Shown piece after piece: positions 55,701 through 64,000 of a stretch of 64,000 bases of DNA. Origin of the DNA: Dyadobacter beijingensis DSM 21582 (lineage in GTDB: Bacteria; Bacteroidota; Bacteroidia; Cytophagales; Spirosomataceae). Every line of letters begins with the position of its first letter. Positions within the stretch are counted from its first letter, which is position 1. The stretch covers positions 1,116,001 through 1,180,000 of the forward strand of contig NZ_KB907786.1 of the NCBI RefSeq assembly GCF_000382205.1, read 5' to 3'. Both the position numbers and the translations under genes were made by a program. The notes beneath the pieces were generated by a model. The model was not told the origin of the DNA. It did no database searches and saw only the letters and a program-made list of their open reading frames with translations.

Positions 55701-55841
55701 AAGCTGCGCCTCGTAGGTGACAATATTCTCACTTTCTACGGCCACAAGGGAATGGACCCCGAACAAACTGTTTCAGGATCGACCTACTACCGTTATCCGG
55801 CACAGAAATCCTTTTCGGCAGTTCTTAATGTATCATTTTAA
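52725..55841 (+). CDS. SusC/RagA family TonB-linked outer membrane protein
   Basis: A 1038-residue SusC-type transporter: a signal peptide (MKYALLLVLGVVFASHAQ), a carboxypeptidase-regulatory-like domain (about residues 20-105), then the plug with the SusC signature VVVGYTTSKRSSYTGSV, RGVGSVNASTAPLYVVDGIP and DATASALYGSRGANGVI. A large barrel ends at KSFSAVLNVSF. It should form the outer-membrane pore of a SusCD importer with the lipoprotein encoded next. No glycoside hydrolase is nearby, so the cargo may not be a glycan. ATG 52725 starts the signal peptide; ATG 52665 is also open. Confidence 0.95.
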   Translation: MKYALLLVLGVVFASHAQNVIRGTVRDETNQVIAGATITIRSAGEGTVTDGNGNFSISSKSIPVTLAISYLGYKTQEVTATSAQEPLNIRLAESTNQLDETVVVGYTTSKRSSYTGSVAVVNAKDIETLQITTVGKALQGTIPGLQSIASAGQPGADADLYVRGVGSVNASTAPLYVVDGIPVDNANNLNPRDIQSISVLKDATASALYGSRGANGVIVITTKTGSLNAKPTFNFSVNYGITGRAVKDYKYLSAKDYYELQWEAIRNTQVDQGKTAEAAAQYATDYLVDGSLKVNIFGPGYPRPVGLDGKLVPGATPLWNDSWGKAISRPGVRQQYDLSVSGGSASTRYFLSAGYLNEQGWIRTSDFRRFNLRTNLQSKVNNWLDIGANISLSSGLQKSPTQEDSNTGNFANFQRLISDIYPVYERNPDGSYILDEQGNKKWDYGRWRPTTAASGSNILGSAENAISGDQTDAVLLGTNFTLTFAKGLFLKTTANIDYRAITSHTYSHSYYSTGVITDGAGSASRSAERGLNYTVNSFLNYSVNLGGSHSLNLLAGPEVYVVNLSQLSGSRTGFQVLGKTEPSAGTVSGVFNGTSSDYKLASGLAKLDYDYLGRYHFSTSYRRDGSSRFSKQSRWGNFWSVGAAWNIKQEPFLKDVSRLDNLNLRASYGAQGNDKVGNYAYGGFYSIYNSLDKLGLLPSDLPTPDLKWETNLNLNFGVDVSLFDNRLIAQIDVFDRRSKDLLFNRPLSPSTGYGGISANIGSLSNRGIDGQITGVPFRDKDFRWSTTLNFGHYTNKITKLPQKEILTGAIGQYGNTKKLVEGGSVYDFYIKEWAGVNPQNGKATWYKDVLDENKNVTGRTTTENQTEATPYFQGSSLPDFYGGFNNSIAYKNFEFSFLLSYSIGGKVFDGDQPMVTHLGNAPGRAWSNEALNRWTPENTQTDYPRLSYVSDSWNSIPSTRFLYDASYARLKNISLTYTLPRALVSRLTLNDVKLRLVGDNILTFYGHKGMDPEQTVSGSTYYRYPAQKSFSAVLNVSF

Positions 55842-55843
55842 TT

Positions 55844-57358
55844 ATGAAGCTTAATCCCACCATGATACGGAAATTCAGCATCCTACTCATTGCCGCCGCC
55901 ATGCTTACCTCGTGTGGCGACGAGTTTTTCAATACATCCCCGGCCACCCAGATCACCACACCCGAGGTGTTCTCCTCGGAAGCCAATATCGACGCATTTA
56001 TCAATGGTTCAATCCGTTTTTTGCTCGAAAACAGCACCTCGCAGGATAATCCCGGCCTCCCGACAATTTTCCTCACGCACGACGTAATGGGTGAGGACGC
56101 ATTCGCACGCGATGGCCGTTACGGGTTCCGCGATTCGTATCCATACCGCGACCCGTTCGATAACACTACCCGCCGCGCATTGTTTTTCTGGACATTGCAA
56201 TACACATCCATCGACCATGCCAACAACATTATTGCCAATGTGAAAATCGATGAGGGAAGCAAGGCGAGCCTGAAACACCTCAAAGGGCAGGCGCATGCAC
56301 TCCGGGCGCACAATTACCTGAACCTCGTGCGGCAATACCAGTTTACCTATGCCAAAGACGCCAATGCCAGGGCGGTGCCCATTTATACGGAGCCTACCAC
56401 GCCCGCCACGGTGCCGCGCCCGCGTGCGACGGTGAAGGAAATCTACGACCTGGTGATCAGCGACCTGACGGAGGCCGAAAAGTTGCTCGCCGGGTTTGAG
56501 CGCCAGGTCAAAAACCGGCCTAACCTGAATGTCGTGTATGGGCTGTTTGCCCGCGCGTACCTGACACAGGAGAAATGGGCGCTTGCCCGCGACTATGCCG
56601 TTAAGGCCCGCGCCGGATACCCGATCATGTCCGCCGACCAGTATACCCAGGGTTTCAACGACGTCAGCAACTCCGAATGGATATGGGGGCACCCGCAAAC
56701 GCTCGCACAGAACAAGGGCGGCGCCTCCTATACGGCTTACATTGAAACGACGCCTTACGCCACGGATGCGGCCGGGACCAATCTCTACTATGGCTACAAC
56801 AGCATCATGCCCGATCCGAATTTTATAGCCCTGTTCGACGCGAAGGATATTCGGAAATCGCTTTTTGAAATTGCGAAACAGCCTGCCGAGGCACTTTACA
56901 GGGGCTACCGGTACAAGAAATTCAGGAATAAATACCCGAACCACGACGCGCATATCGTGCTGATGCGCTCGTCGGAACAGCTGTTGATCGAAGCGGAAAG
57001 CAAAGCACGTCTCAATGACGTGCCGGGTGCAACGGCAACGCTGAACGAGCTCCGGCGCCAGCGTAACCTGGCCGATATTTCGGGCCTGGGTCAGGCGGCA
57101 TTGATCGAAGAGATTTTGCTCGAACGCCGCAAGGAACTCTGGGGTGAAGGTTTCCGCCTGTACGATATTCTGCGGCTGCAAACCGCGCCGGTAAGGAAGG
57201 AAACGACAGAGAAGTTTGTCGACACCCGCGGGGCAACGGTGAGCGTCCTGGGCCATTGGATCACCAAATTCCCCGACGGCACGCCATTGGTACCCAACAG
57301 CAAATACTACCTTTTCCCCATTCCGCTCAACGAAATCAATAACAATCCGAACCTTTGA
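55844..57358 (+). CDS. SusD/RagB family nutrient-binding lipoprotein
   Basis: A 504-residue surface lipoprotein with a signal peptide ending MLTSC (Cys24), the SusD N-terminal pattern (FFNTSPATQITTPEVFSSE), a TPR-rich core (GQAHALRAHNYLNLVRQY) and the C-terminal RRKELWGEGFRLYDILR, typical of the family. It pairs with SusC, 2 bases upstream, forming the lid of a bipartite importer. The ligand is unknown. The TPR protein follows 47 bases later. Confidence 0.94.
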   Translation: MKLNPTMIRKFSILLIAAAMLTSCGDEFFNTSPATQITTPEVFSSEANIDAFINGSIRFLLENSTSQDNPGLPTIFLTHDVMGEDAFARDGRYGFRDSYPYRDPFDNTTRRALFFWTLQYTSIDHANNIIANVKIDEGSKASLKHLKGQAHALRAHNYLNLVRQYQFTYAKDANARAVPIYTEPTTPATVPRPRATVKEIYDLVISDLTEAEKLLAGFERQVKNRPNLNVVYGLFARAYLTQEKWALARDYAVKARAGYPIMSADQYTQGFNDVSNSEWIWGHPQTLAQNKGGASYTAYIETTPYATDAAGTNLYYGYNSIMPDPNFIALFDAKDIRKSLFEIAKQPAEALYRGYRYKKFRNKYPNHDAHIVLMRSSEQLLIEAESKARLNDVPGATATLNELRRQRNLADISGLGQAALIEEILLERRKELWGEGFRLYDILRLQTAPVRKETTEKFVDTRGATVSVLGHWITKFPDGTPLVPNSKYYLFPIPLNEINNNPNL

Positions 57359-57405
57359 AAGCAGTGGTGCCCGGCATGCCGGGCGAGCCCATTCAACCAG
57401 AAAAC

Positions 57406-59136
57406 ATGAGAATCCCATTTGTTTTATGCTGCCTGATCTCCATTTCCGCCTTCGCCCAGCGCGACCGGCAGGGACAGGCGCAAACCAGCGCGCACGACCA
57501 CGCGCATCACGTGGATGAAAACGAGTTTGCCCACAACCACCTGGACCACATTCAGGCCTATCGCAAGGAGACTGCCTACGTGCATAACCTGCCGCCCGCG
57601 CAGTTCCTCGAAGGCATCGGAACTTCCGCCTTTAAAATCACGACGAAATCCGAACAGGCGCAAAAATATTTTGCCCAGGGCGTTGCGCTCCTGCACGATT
57701 TCTGGGATTTTGAGGCCTATCGTTCGTTTAAAGAGGCCATCCGGCTCGATTCGTCGGCTGTGATGCCTTACTGGGGCCTGTATAGTGCCATTGGTGCCAC
57801 CGAAGGGCCTGATTTTGACAGTGACAAAAAATTGGCAGTCAGGAAACTGAAAGCTTTGAAAGACAAGGCCAGCGAGCACGAAAAGCTCTACGCCGAAGCC
57901 ATTCTGGTCCGCGACGCCCCGGGCGAGAACAGCCGGAAGCAATACCAGCAAAAACTCGAAATCATCGTGCATAAATACCCTGATGACGTGGACGCCAAGC
58001 TTTTTCTGGCATTGAGCAAAATGAGCGGCTACGACGTGGACCTGAACCCGCGCGAAGGGCAGATTTACAGTGAATATTTGCTCCGCGACGTTCTCAAATC
58101 CGACCCCGACAATGCGGGCGCACATCATTACTGGATCCATTTAATGGAAAACTGCTGCCCCGAGGAGGCCCTTAAAAGCTCCGAGCGCATCCGGCTGCTC
58201 ACACCCGGCGCCGCGCATATGGTTCATATGCCGGGGCATGTGTACTACAAGTTGGGCCAGTATCAGAAAGCCCACCAGGCCTTCCTGGAAGCGGTGGCGG
58301 TGGATTCTGTTTATATGAAAAAGCAGCACATCCCCGAAGTGGATACCTGGAATTACATTCACAATATTAACTACCTGCTCTCCAACAGCGCCGAAAACGG
58401 GCATTATCAAACGGCTCTCTACTACGCCGAGAAGCTGCAAAACATGCCGGTGACCAGAGAACGCAAAGCCAAATACGAGGGGCGTTTCTTTTACCAGGGC
58501 ATTATCGCGCCGGCTAAGATGGAGCTGTGTTTCGGGTATTACAAAAAAGCCGCCGACCGCCTGAAACTGATCAACGATAAGGACAGCATTTTTACGGGCA
58601 AGGCCATCGGCTACAAGGACGGCTTGTACTATTTTGCGTTGGGCATGGACGCCGTCAAACGCGGCAAACCCGAGGAGGCCAAAAAATATTCCGATGCTCT
58701 GGACGCGCATTTGTTCCGCAACAGCACCCAGTCGTCCCCCGACGAGGTGATTGCTTCCAGAAGGCTGGGCGATCTCAATGTGGCTTCGCTGGAATTGCAG
58801 GGCCTGATCAAAAGCCTGGAAAACAAGGACGAAGAGGCGATCCGCATTCTGAAAGTGGCGCAAAAGAAAGAACACGACCTGGGTTACAGCGAGCCGCCGT
58901 CCTACGCCAGGCCGGTATTGATCAGCTTGGGGGAGGTATACCTCAAGGCCGGCCAATACGATCTGGCGATCAAAGCTTACGAAGACCTGGCCAGGAAGCG
59001 TCCCAACAGCGCCAACGCATTATGGGGACTCTACAAAGTGTATAAAAAGAAAGGAGACAACCTGAAAGCGAAAGAACTGGCAGCGCAGCTGAACGAAGTG
59101 ATTAAGCAGGGTGACAAAACTTTGTTTCCGCTATGA
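57406..59136 (+). CDS. Secreted TPR protein with histidine-rich N-terminus
   Basis: A 576-residue exported protein with a signal peptide (MRIPFVLCCLISISAFAQ), then a His-rich segment (seven His between about residues 29 and 48, including HDHAHH), then many tetratricopeptide-like helical repeats (AQKYFAQGVALLHDFWDFEA; QYDLAIKAYEDLARKRP). The His cluster could bind zinc, copper or nickel. The gene sits in a row with TlpA, SusC and SusD and probably shares their role. ATG 57406 starts the signal peptide; a TTG at 57355 overlaps the susD stop. Confidence 0.85.
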   Translation: MRIPFVLCCLISISAFAQRDRQGQAQTSAHDHAHHVDENEFAHNHLDHIQAYRKETAYVHNLPPAQFLEGIGTSAFKITTKSEQAQKYFAQGVALLHDFWDFEAYRSFKEAIRLDSSAVMPYWGLYSAIGATEGPDFDSDKKLAVRKLKALKDKASEHEKLYAEAILVRDAPGENSRKQYQQKLEIIVHKYPDDVDAKLFLALSKMSGYDVDLNPREGQIYSEYLLRDVLKSDPDNAGAHHYWIHLMENCCPEEALKSSERIRLLTPGAAHMVHMPGHVYYKLGQYQKAHQAFLEAVAVDSVYMKKQHIPEVDTWNYIHNINYLLSNSAENGHYQTALYYAEKLQNMPVTRERKAKYEGRFFYQGIIAPAKMELCFGYYKKAADRLKLINDKDSIFTGKAIGYKDGLYYFALGMDAVKRGKPEEAKKYSDALDAHLFRNSTQSSPDEVIASRRLGDLNVASLELQGLIKSLENKDEEAIRILKVAQKKEHDLGYSEPPSYARPVLISLGEVYLKAGQYDLAIKAYEDLARKRPNSANALWGLYKVYKKKGDNLKAKELAAQLNEVIKQGDKTLFPL

Positions 59137-59202
59137 GGTGATCTGGGAGGCCGGCTAAAACTTGCTTCTCACCCGGCGGTACCAGGTCGCAAAGACCAAT
59201 GC

Positions 59203-59240
59203 TAACCCATCGCCCCGAAATCGGCCGGGACGATGGGTTA
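59203..59240. repeat. 10-bp inverted repeat between convergent genes
   Basis: TAACCCATCG (59203-59212) and CGATGGGTTA (59231-59240) are perfect reverse complements with a smaller CCCG/CGGG pairing inside. There is no T tract of useful length. It lies between the convergent TPR and fasciclin genes and may end or protect both transcripts. Confidence 0.6.
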
Positions 59241-59247
59241 ACTGATT

Positions 59248-59802
59248 TTATTTCGGCATCAGCACGGTGTCGATTACATGGATTACGCCGTTCGATTGAA
59301 AAACGTCGGGTATCGTCACCATTGCATTGTTTCCTTTTGCATCGGTCAGGACGATCTTTTTCCCTTTTTGCATCGCAGTAAGTTCACCGCCCGCCACAGT
59401 TTTCAGCATTGCTTTACCACCGCCATCTTTAATGGCTTTCATCAGATCGGCTGCACTCATGTTGCCGGCAACGACGTGGTAGGTCAAAATACCGGTAAGC
59501 ATCTCTTTGTTTTCAGGCTTAACCAGCATATCGACGGTGCCTTTGGGCAATTTGTCGAATGCCATGTTGGTGGGGGCAAACACCGTGAACGGGCCTGCAC
59601 CGGAAAGGGTTTCGACCAACCCGGCCGCTTTTACGGCTGCTACGAGTGTCGTGTGGTCTTTGGAATTGACGGCATTTTCAATGATGTTTTTGGATGGATA
59701 CATGGGCGCTCCACCAACGGTTACGGTTTTTTCCTGTGCGAACGAATGGTTTCCAATCACGAGTAAAGTGATCAATGCGAGAAAGAAATTTAGCTTTTTC
59801 AT
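59248..59802 (-). CDS. Secreted fasciclin-domain protein
   Basis: A 184-residue exported protein with a signal peptide (KLNFFLALITLLVIGNHSFAQ) and a single fasciclin domain (about residues 45-180): LVAAVKAAGLVETLSG, GPFTVFAPTNMAFDKLP, LTYHVVAGNMSAADL and the closing GVIHVIDTVLMPK. Such proteins act in adhesion or in the cell surface matrix; the partner is unknown. ATG 59802 starts the signal peptide. Confidence 0.95.
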   Translation of the reverse strand: MKKLNFFLALITLLVIGNHSFAQEKTVTVGGAPMYPSKNIIENAVNSKDHTTLVAAVKAAGLVETLSGAGPFTVFAPTNMAFDKLPKGTVDMLVKPENKEMLTGILTYHVVAGNMSAADLMKAIKDGGGKAMLKTVAGGELTAMQKGKKIVLTDAKGNNAMVTIPDVFQSNGVIHVIDTVLMPK

Positions 59803-60007
59803 TGTGTAGTCAGCTTGTAAAGTGAACAATTAAGTGTGTGCGATCGATCAGCACAACCAATCTACGCTAGCTGGTACCTGCATGGATCGAAGCTCCCGCT
59901 TAATACACATAATATTGCCCAATATTTCATTACGGACGCAAAGGGAGGATGGTTATACCAACGAATGACGGTCGAAGTACGATGACAAGATATTTTTGAA
60001 CAGCCGT

Positions 60008-60112
60008 TTGCATCGTTGCATTTACACGCGTCGCTTTTTCTCAGAAAATGATTGTCGGCGGAACCGTGCGGGATGAGGCAAGTGGGGAGCTACTTCCGCC
60101 CAAGTCATTCCG
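60008..60112 (+). pseudogene. N-terminal fragment of a TonB-receptor-like gene
   Basis: The forward frame reads VAFSQKMIVGGTVRDEASGE then LLPP. This matches the end of a signal peptide followed by the first strand of a carboxypeptidase-regulatory-like domain (pattern V.GTVRDE.SGE.LPGV). Homology stops after about 35 residues, where the frame runs into the antisense of the M4 peptidase gene. The rest of the 320-base gap (59803-60122) shows no gene. Confidence 0.5.
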
Positions 60113-60122
60113 GGTAAAATCA

Positions 60123-62288
60123 TCAAAGCTTGAACACCGCCAGCAGGTGCCGGTTCTCGCCGTTGGCGATCGACACGTGGTAAATGCCCGACGGTTGTTT
60201 GGCGAACTGCACATCCAGTTTGCCATTTTGTATCCGGGCCTTTTTCTGAACGATCACCGTTTGTCCGGATGCGTTTGTCACCCGCACGGTCACCTCCGCA
60301 TTCTTCCATTCGGGAAGCTCTATGTGGAGGGATGATTGTACCGGGTTCGGATAGAAGCGGACATTCCGGCTCGCGGGCGCGTCGATGGCCACGATGCGGC
60401 TGTATGCGAAAGTGCTGTCGGTATCCACCTGTCTGAGGCGATAGTAGGTAATACCTTTGTCGAAATAGGTGTCCGTGAAACTGTATGAGCTGGTCGACGA
60501 AGCATTTCCTGCGCCCTGCACGCGGCCGGCTTCGGTGAAGTGGCGGGCGTTGGTGCTTTTTTCAATGGCGAAATAGGCATTGTTGCTTTCCGAGCTCGTG
60601 GTCCATTCGAGCAGGTTGCCTTCCGGCGTATTTCTTCCCTCGAAACGGGCCAGTGTAACGGGCAATGGGGTGCAGGAACTGGCTCCCCGCAGTTCCACGG
60701 CGGTAATAGCCTTGCTCAGCTCCGTCAAATCTGCCGCCGTAATGGCCTCGCGGAAGGTCGGCGGGGCGTCGGTTTTGGACGATAGTGCGGGAAGGTCGAA
60801 GGCAACCAGGTCGCTTGCGGCCGCTTCCAGAATGTCGGCCATAGCCGCGAAGTCGGTGGTTTTGGTCATGTACGCCCATTGCGCGCGCCAGGCAATGTGC
60901 GCGAGCTTGTGAATGCTCGTCGCTTTGAACGTCTGTCCGTTGTAGCTGCCGCCATTGCCTATCAATGCAAATGCGTGGCTTAGTACCGTGCTGTTTTTGT
61001 GTACATCGCCGCCATTGGCACACACATATTGCGGATCGGAAAGCTTTCCGGGATAACCCATACAATCCGGTTTGAACATGTCTCGGGTTCCTACACCCAT
61101 GTATTCTCCGATCTTCCACGATGAACCGCCGCAATTGTTGGTTCTCGGGTATTCTTCGAAGCTATCCATGTAGCCGTCGTTATTCCGGTCCACGATCTCG
61201 CCCCATACATCGGCCAGGGCTTCGTCGATCGCGCCGGGCTGGCCCTTGGTGACGAGCCCGGCCGTGTGTTCGATGTAAGCGTGCGCCCACTCGTGGCCTA
61301 CAATGTCGTCTGTCGAGTAGTCGGCGCAGAAATTGGCGCTTACGCCATTCCAGCTGCCCTGGGGGCATTCAAAATTCGGCGTGTTAAAAACGGTGATCAT
61401 CGGCGAATCCCGGTTATCGTACGACACCCACCCGAATGCGCTCTTCATGATATTGTACACATGCCCCGATACATCGACTTCCGCCTTCCGCGATTCATAG
61501 CCAACGGTATACGAGCCATTCGCGCCGCTGGCGTCCGACCATTTCAGGTTTTCCGGGGCTATCGAGCCGTCATATTGCCGCCTGTCGATCGCGTGTATGC
61601 CGGTAAACTGCTCTGCGAGCTGGCCGGTATGGGCGTCGATATACAGGAATTCGCGCACGTCGGCGTCGTTACGCACCTCCACTTCGTAGGCCAGCACCTT
61701 GGCGCCGTTCACGCCCTGCGCAAGGCCTTTTTGGAAAATGTACAATGCGCTCCCGGTCACTTTCAGGGGCGCACCCGTTTTATTCAGATTTTGCGCCGTT
61801 ACCAGTGCCAGGGCAGTGGCCTCCGCCTGCTGCCGGGTTATTGCAGGCACGGTATTGACGTTGATATCCGCAATGTAATTGCCGTTTACCGCCGAAAGGC
61901 GCTTATTAATGTCGTAATGAAACCGCATGACCCCCTCCCAAACCAGTACGCCCTTGTAAGTCTGCTGCAATGTGACGTGGTCGAGGAAGAACAGGTCCGT
62001 TTTCAGTTCCCTGAATTGCAGCTCGTCGGTGCCGGCCCGGAGGCCGAACAATGCCCGGTGCTGCGAGACAAAATTCAGCGATTTTTCACGTGCATCGGCA
62101 CCGGTAACCTGCAATGCATTCGGGTAGGGAAACCGCAGGAAGGAGAGCGAGCGGGTGGCCGAATCGATCGTCGCTTTGGCGCCGGTGGCAGTTGCAAATG
62201 CCTCGATTTCTTCCCGCGTGGACGTTTGGGCAAGGGTTATGTGCGCGCACAGCAGCAGCTGCACGAGGACTGATAACTGTCGTTTCAT
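60123..62288 (-). CDS. Secreted M4 (thermolysin-like) metalloprotease, T9SS cargo
   Basis: A 721-residue protein with a signal peptide (MKRQLSVLVQLLLCAHITLAQ), an FTP/PepSY propeptide (about residues 25-225) and the M4 catalytic domain. Zinc motif HEWAH is at 332-336, the third ligand Glu356 in DEALAD, and a downstream catalytic His in GGDVHKNSTVLSHAF. The C-terminal type IX secretion domain (about 650-721) starts FYPNPVQSSLHIE. It should be exported across both membranes and act as an extracellular protease. The neighbouring repeat protein has the same kind of sorting domain. Confidence 0.93.
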   Translation of the reverse strand: MKRQLSVLVQLLLCAHITLAQTSTREEIEAFATATGAKATIDSATRSLSFLRFPYPNALQVTGADAREKSLNFVSQHRALFGLRAGTDELQFRELKTDLFFLDHVTLQQTYKGVLVWEGVMRFHYDINKRLSAVNGNYIADINVNTVPAITRQQAEATALALVTAQNLNKTGAPLKVTGSALYIFQKGLAQGVNGAKVLAYEVEVRNDADVREFLYIDAHTGQLAEQFTGIHAIDRRQYDGSIAPENLKWSDASGANGSYTVGYESRKAEVDVSGHVYNIMKSAFGWVSYDNRDSPMITVFNTPNFECPQGSWNGVSANFCADYSTDDIVGHEWAHAYIEHTAGLVTKGQPGAIDEALADVWGEIVDRNNDGYMDSFEEYPRTNNCGGSSWKIGEYMGVGTRDMFKPDCMGYPGKLSDPQYVCANGGDVHKNSTVLSHAFALIGNGGSYNGQTFKATSIHKLAHIAWRAQWAYMTKTTDFAAMADILEAAASDLVAFDLPALSSKTDAPPTFREAITAADLTELSKAITAVELRGASSCTPLPVTLARFEGRNTPEGNLLEWTTSSESNNAYFAIEKSTNARHFTEAGRVQGAGNASSTSSYSFTDTYFDKGITYYRLRQVDTDSTFAYSRIVAIDAPASRNVRFYPNPVQSSLHIELPEWKNAEVTVRVTNASGQTVIVQKKARIQNGKLDVQFAKQPSGIYHVSIANGENRHLLAVFKL

Positions 62289-62337
62289 ACCTGTGTTGAG
62301 TAAGGTGAGTGTAGTTTAAAAAAGCGTACAGGCACCG

Positions 62338-64000
62338 CTAGTTTTTCAGCACCTTGAACGTCTGGCCGTTTGAGAACCGCAGGAAGTAAATGCCCGTCCT
62401 GAGTGTCCTTACGTCCAGTTTGAGCCCCGCGCCGTCCGACTTTCCGCTCATTACGGCATTCCCTTCCGCATTGGTGAGCTGCCACGCACCGGTCGTTTCC
62501 GAGGAATGCTTCACATGCAGCGTCGTCGCGGCAGGGTTAGGGTATACAAAATTCCCCGCTGCCGGCAATGCCAGCTGCACGATCGCCGAGTACGCGAAAG
62601 CGCCGTCCTGACCGTCCGCGGTGCCATCGTCGGAGGCCCGGTCGATCATTTTCAAACGGTAGTAGGCGTGGGGGCCGGTTATTTCGTTCAAACGGCTATC
62701 GGTGAAGCTGTACCGGCCGGTCGGGGAGGGGCTTACCTCGCCGATGGCCGTGAAAGTCTTCGCGTCGTGGCTTCTTTGCAGTTCAAAATGCGAGAAGTTG
62801 GATTCTTCCGTCGTGCGCCAGGTGAGCAGGCCCTGGTTTTCTTGCAGTTTTGCTTTGAAATCCACCAGCGTAACCGGCAATGCGCCTTCGGGAATCAGCG
62901 TCAAGGTCGAAACGGAAGGCCAGCGGCCCAGCGGGCTATCATAGTCGGCGGAGAAAGTGCTGGTATATTTGAACGCATTGTTGACCGGGTTCCATTCCAC
63001 CACATAGCCGGGGTCCCTGGCGAGGAAGTAGAATTTCCCGTTGCTCAGGGTCATGACCCCGCTCAGGTCCGAGCCCACGTGCAGGGGCGCCCAGATCGTG
63101 TTCGCCTCCGTGTCCCATTCGAGCACGGTCCCGAGGTTGCGCCCGCCGCCCGTCGTGGAAAGGGTGTACAATTTATTGTTATACACAATGAAAGATCCGT
63201 TGGGTTTCATGCCCTGGGTGCTGTTCAGGTTCTGCTGCTTCGTAATGGTATTGCTCACCGGGTCCCATTCGAAGAGCGATCCGCCTGCCGTGGGGCTGCC
63301 GGTGCTGGTAGTGCCGTAAAACTTTCCGTTTCTGAACAGCAGCTCGCCGTTAGGCCTGCCGCCCGTCGCGTCGGTGAAATCCAGCTTTTTGGTATAAACA
63401 TTCGTCACCGGGTCCCATTCGAAGATCACGCCGAGATCGTAAAACCCGCCGAAGGTGGTCATGCCGTAGAATTTCCCGCCCTGCGCCGTCAGGCTCCCGG
63501 AGGGTTGTTTGCCATTCGTAGCGACGAAATCGACCTTTTTGGTGAAAGTATTGGACTGAATATCCAGCTCGAACAGCGTGCCCGCGCCGTAGGTCCCGCC
63601 AGCCTGCGTCATGCCGTAGAGCTTCCCGTTCTGATGCACGAGATCGCCCAGCGGCCGCGACCCTTTCGTCGCATTGAGGTTTTGCAGTATTTTAAATTCC
63701 TCCGTGAGCGGATCGAACCGGTAGATCACGCCCAGGTCGGAAGCACCGCCGCCATAGGCCATGCCGTAGAGCTTGCTGCCCACCAATGTGAAACCCGACT
63801 TAACGCCGCGCCCCTCACAGACATTGAATACGAACTTTCCGTCGAATGCATTGGTAGCAGGGTCCCACGAGTACAATTCCCCGTTGTTGTCGGCGAGAAT
63901 GCCGACCGGCCTGCGCCCCCATAATTTGCCCTGCCATTCGAACATCTGGCCCTGAAAGGCGCCGTTACGGCCATTCGTGAAGTCGAACCGGTTGGTGAAC
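62338..64000 (-). CDS. Secreted repeat protein, T9SS cargo (partial)
   Basis: The frame continues off the right edge, so the N-terminus is missing. The visible part (over 550 residues) has at least six blade-like repeats of the pattern GKLYGMTxxGGxxxxGxxFExD, each about 50-60 residues, matching the GloVer-type anchor repeat proteins. An Ig-like or linker region follows (SFTDSRLNEITGPHAYYRLK), then a type IX secretion C-terminal domain (YPNPAATTLHVK). It is probably displayed at or released from the cell surface. The ligand or partner is unknown. Confidence 0.85.
   Translation of the reverse strand, partial: FTNRFDFTNGRNGAFQGQMFEWQGKLWGRRPVGILADNNGELYSWDPATNAFDGKFVFNVCEGRGVKSGFTLVGSKLYGMAYGGGASDLGVIYRFDPLTEEFKILQNLNATKGSRPLGDLVHQNGKLYGMTQAGGTYGAGTLFELDIQSNTFTKKVDFVATNGKQPSGSLTAQGGKFYGMTTFGGFYDLGVIFEWDPVTNVYTKKLDFTDATGGRPNGELLFRNGKFYGTTSTGSPTAGGSLFEWDPVSNTITKQQNLNSTQGMKPNGSFIVYNNKLYTLSTTGGGRNLGTVLEWDTEANTIWAPLHVGSDLSGVMTLSNGKFYFLARDPGYVVEWNPVNNAFKYTSTFSADYDSPLGRWPSVSTLTLIPEGALPVTLVDFKAKLQENQGLLTWRTTEESNFSHFELQRSHDAKTFTAIGEVSPSPTGRYSFTDSRLNEITGPHAYYRLKMIDRASDDGTADGQDGAFAYSAIVQLALPAAGNFVYPNPAATTLHVKHSSETTGAWQLTNAEGNAVMSGKSDGAGLKLDVRTLRTGIYFLRFSNGQTFKVLKN

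Noticed and set aside
61266..62273. Plus-strand open frame opposite the M4 protease
   Set aside because: The minus strand has HEWAH, a propeptide and a sorting domain in one frame; the plus frame has nothing.
62506..63924. Long plus-strand open frame opposite the repeat protein
   Set aside because: The regularity of its translation mirrors the repeats of the minus-strand gene; it has no motif of its own.

Overview
The window comes from a bacterium of the phylum Bacteroidota, most like the Cytophagales (a Dyadobacter- or Spirosoma-type genome; the genus is inference). The signs are several TonB-dependent or SusC/SusD-type outer-membrane proteins, a GLPGLI-family protein, a BlaI/M56 pair, a putative porin, type IX secretion C-terminal domains, TAnnTTTG-type -7 boxes, few Shine-Dalgarno sequences, and a tmRNA whose tag reads GESTYAMAA.

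Layout. 0-24.7 kb is mostly ordinary chromosome: an acyltransferase, a SRPBCC protein with a MerR regulator, an M28 peptidase flanked by GC-rich 7-bp repeat arrays, a YfcE-type phosphodiesterase, an outer-membrane barrel protein plus GLPGLI partner, an OmpA lipoprotein, a threonine dehydratase, and a tight minus-strand operon lpxK - porin - miaE-like - addB-like (17.75-11.15 kb). It continues with menC, hemF, a PepSY-like lipoprotein, and a blaI-M56 pair divergent from a TonB receptor, with a double dyad operator between them.

24.8-44.4 kb looks like a genomic island or a stack of islands in the 3' end of ssrA. The tmRNA gene (24778-25149) ends CCCGCATCTCCACCA. That 15-mer recurs in the same orientation at 44385-44399, and a decayed version sits at 33756-33780. 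Between them are accessory genes: an HELGH metalloprotease, a GH3-type acyl-acid amido synthetase, three glycosyltransferases, an MFS transporter, three AraC regulators alternating with SDR/epimerase enzymes, a Crp-like regulator and a DUF1330 protein. There is also an unusual amount of debris: two IS3 transposase remnants, a broken ABC permease, and decapitated alpha/beta hydrolase, HxlR and NmrA genes, and an SDR N-terminal stub. No intact integrase is visible, so mobility is probably lost.

44.4-64 kb returns to vertical-looking genes: three small or unknown proteins, DUF72 and DUF3891 proteins, a large CheB-CheR-PAS-histidine kinase hybrid, a lipoprotein, a TlpA - SusC - SusD - TPR run, a fasciclin-domain protein, and two secreted type IX cargo proteins: an M4 metalloprotease and a repeat protein running off the right edge.

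Starts were chosen from signal peptides and family N-termini. Function assignments are from reading the translated proteins; no search was run.
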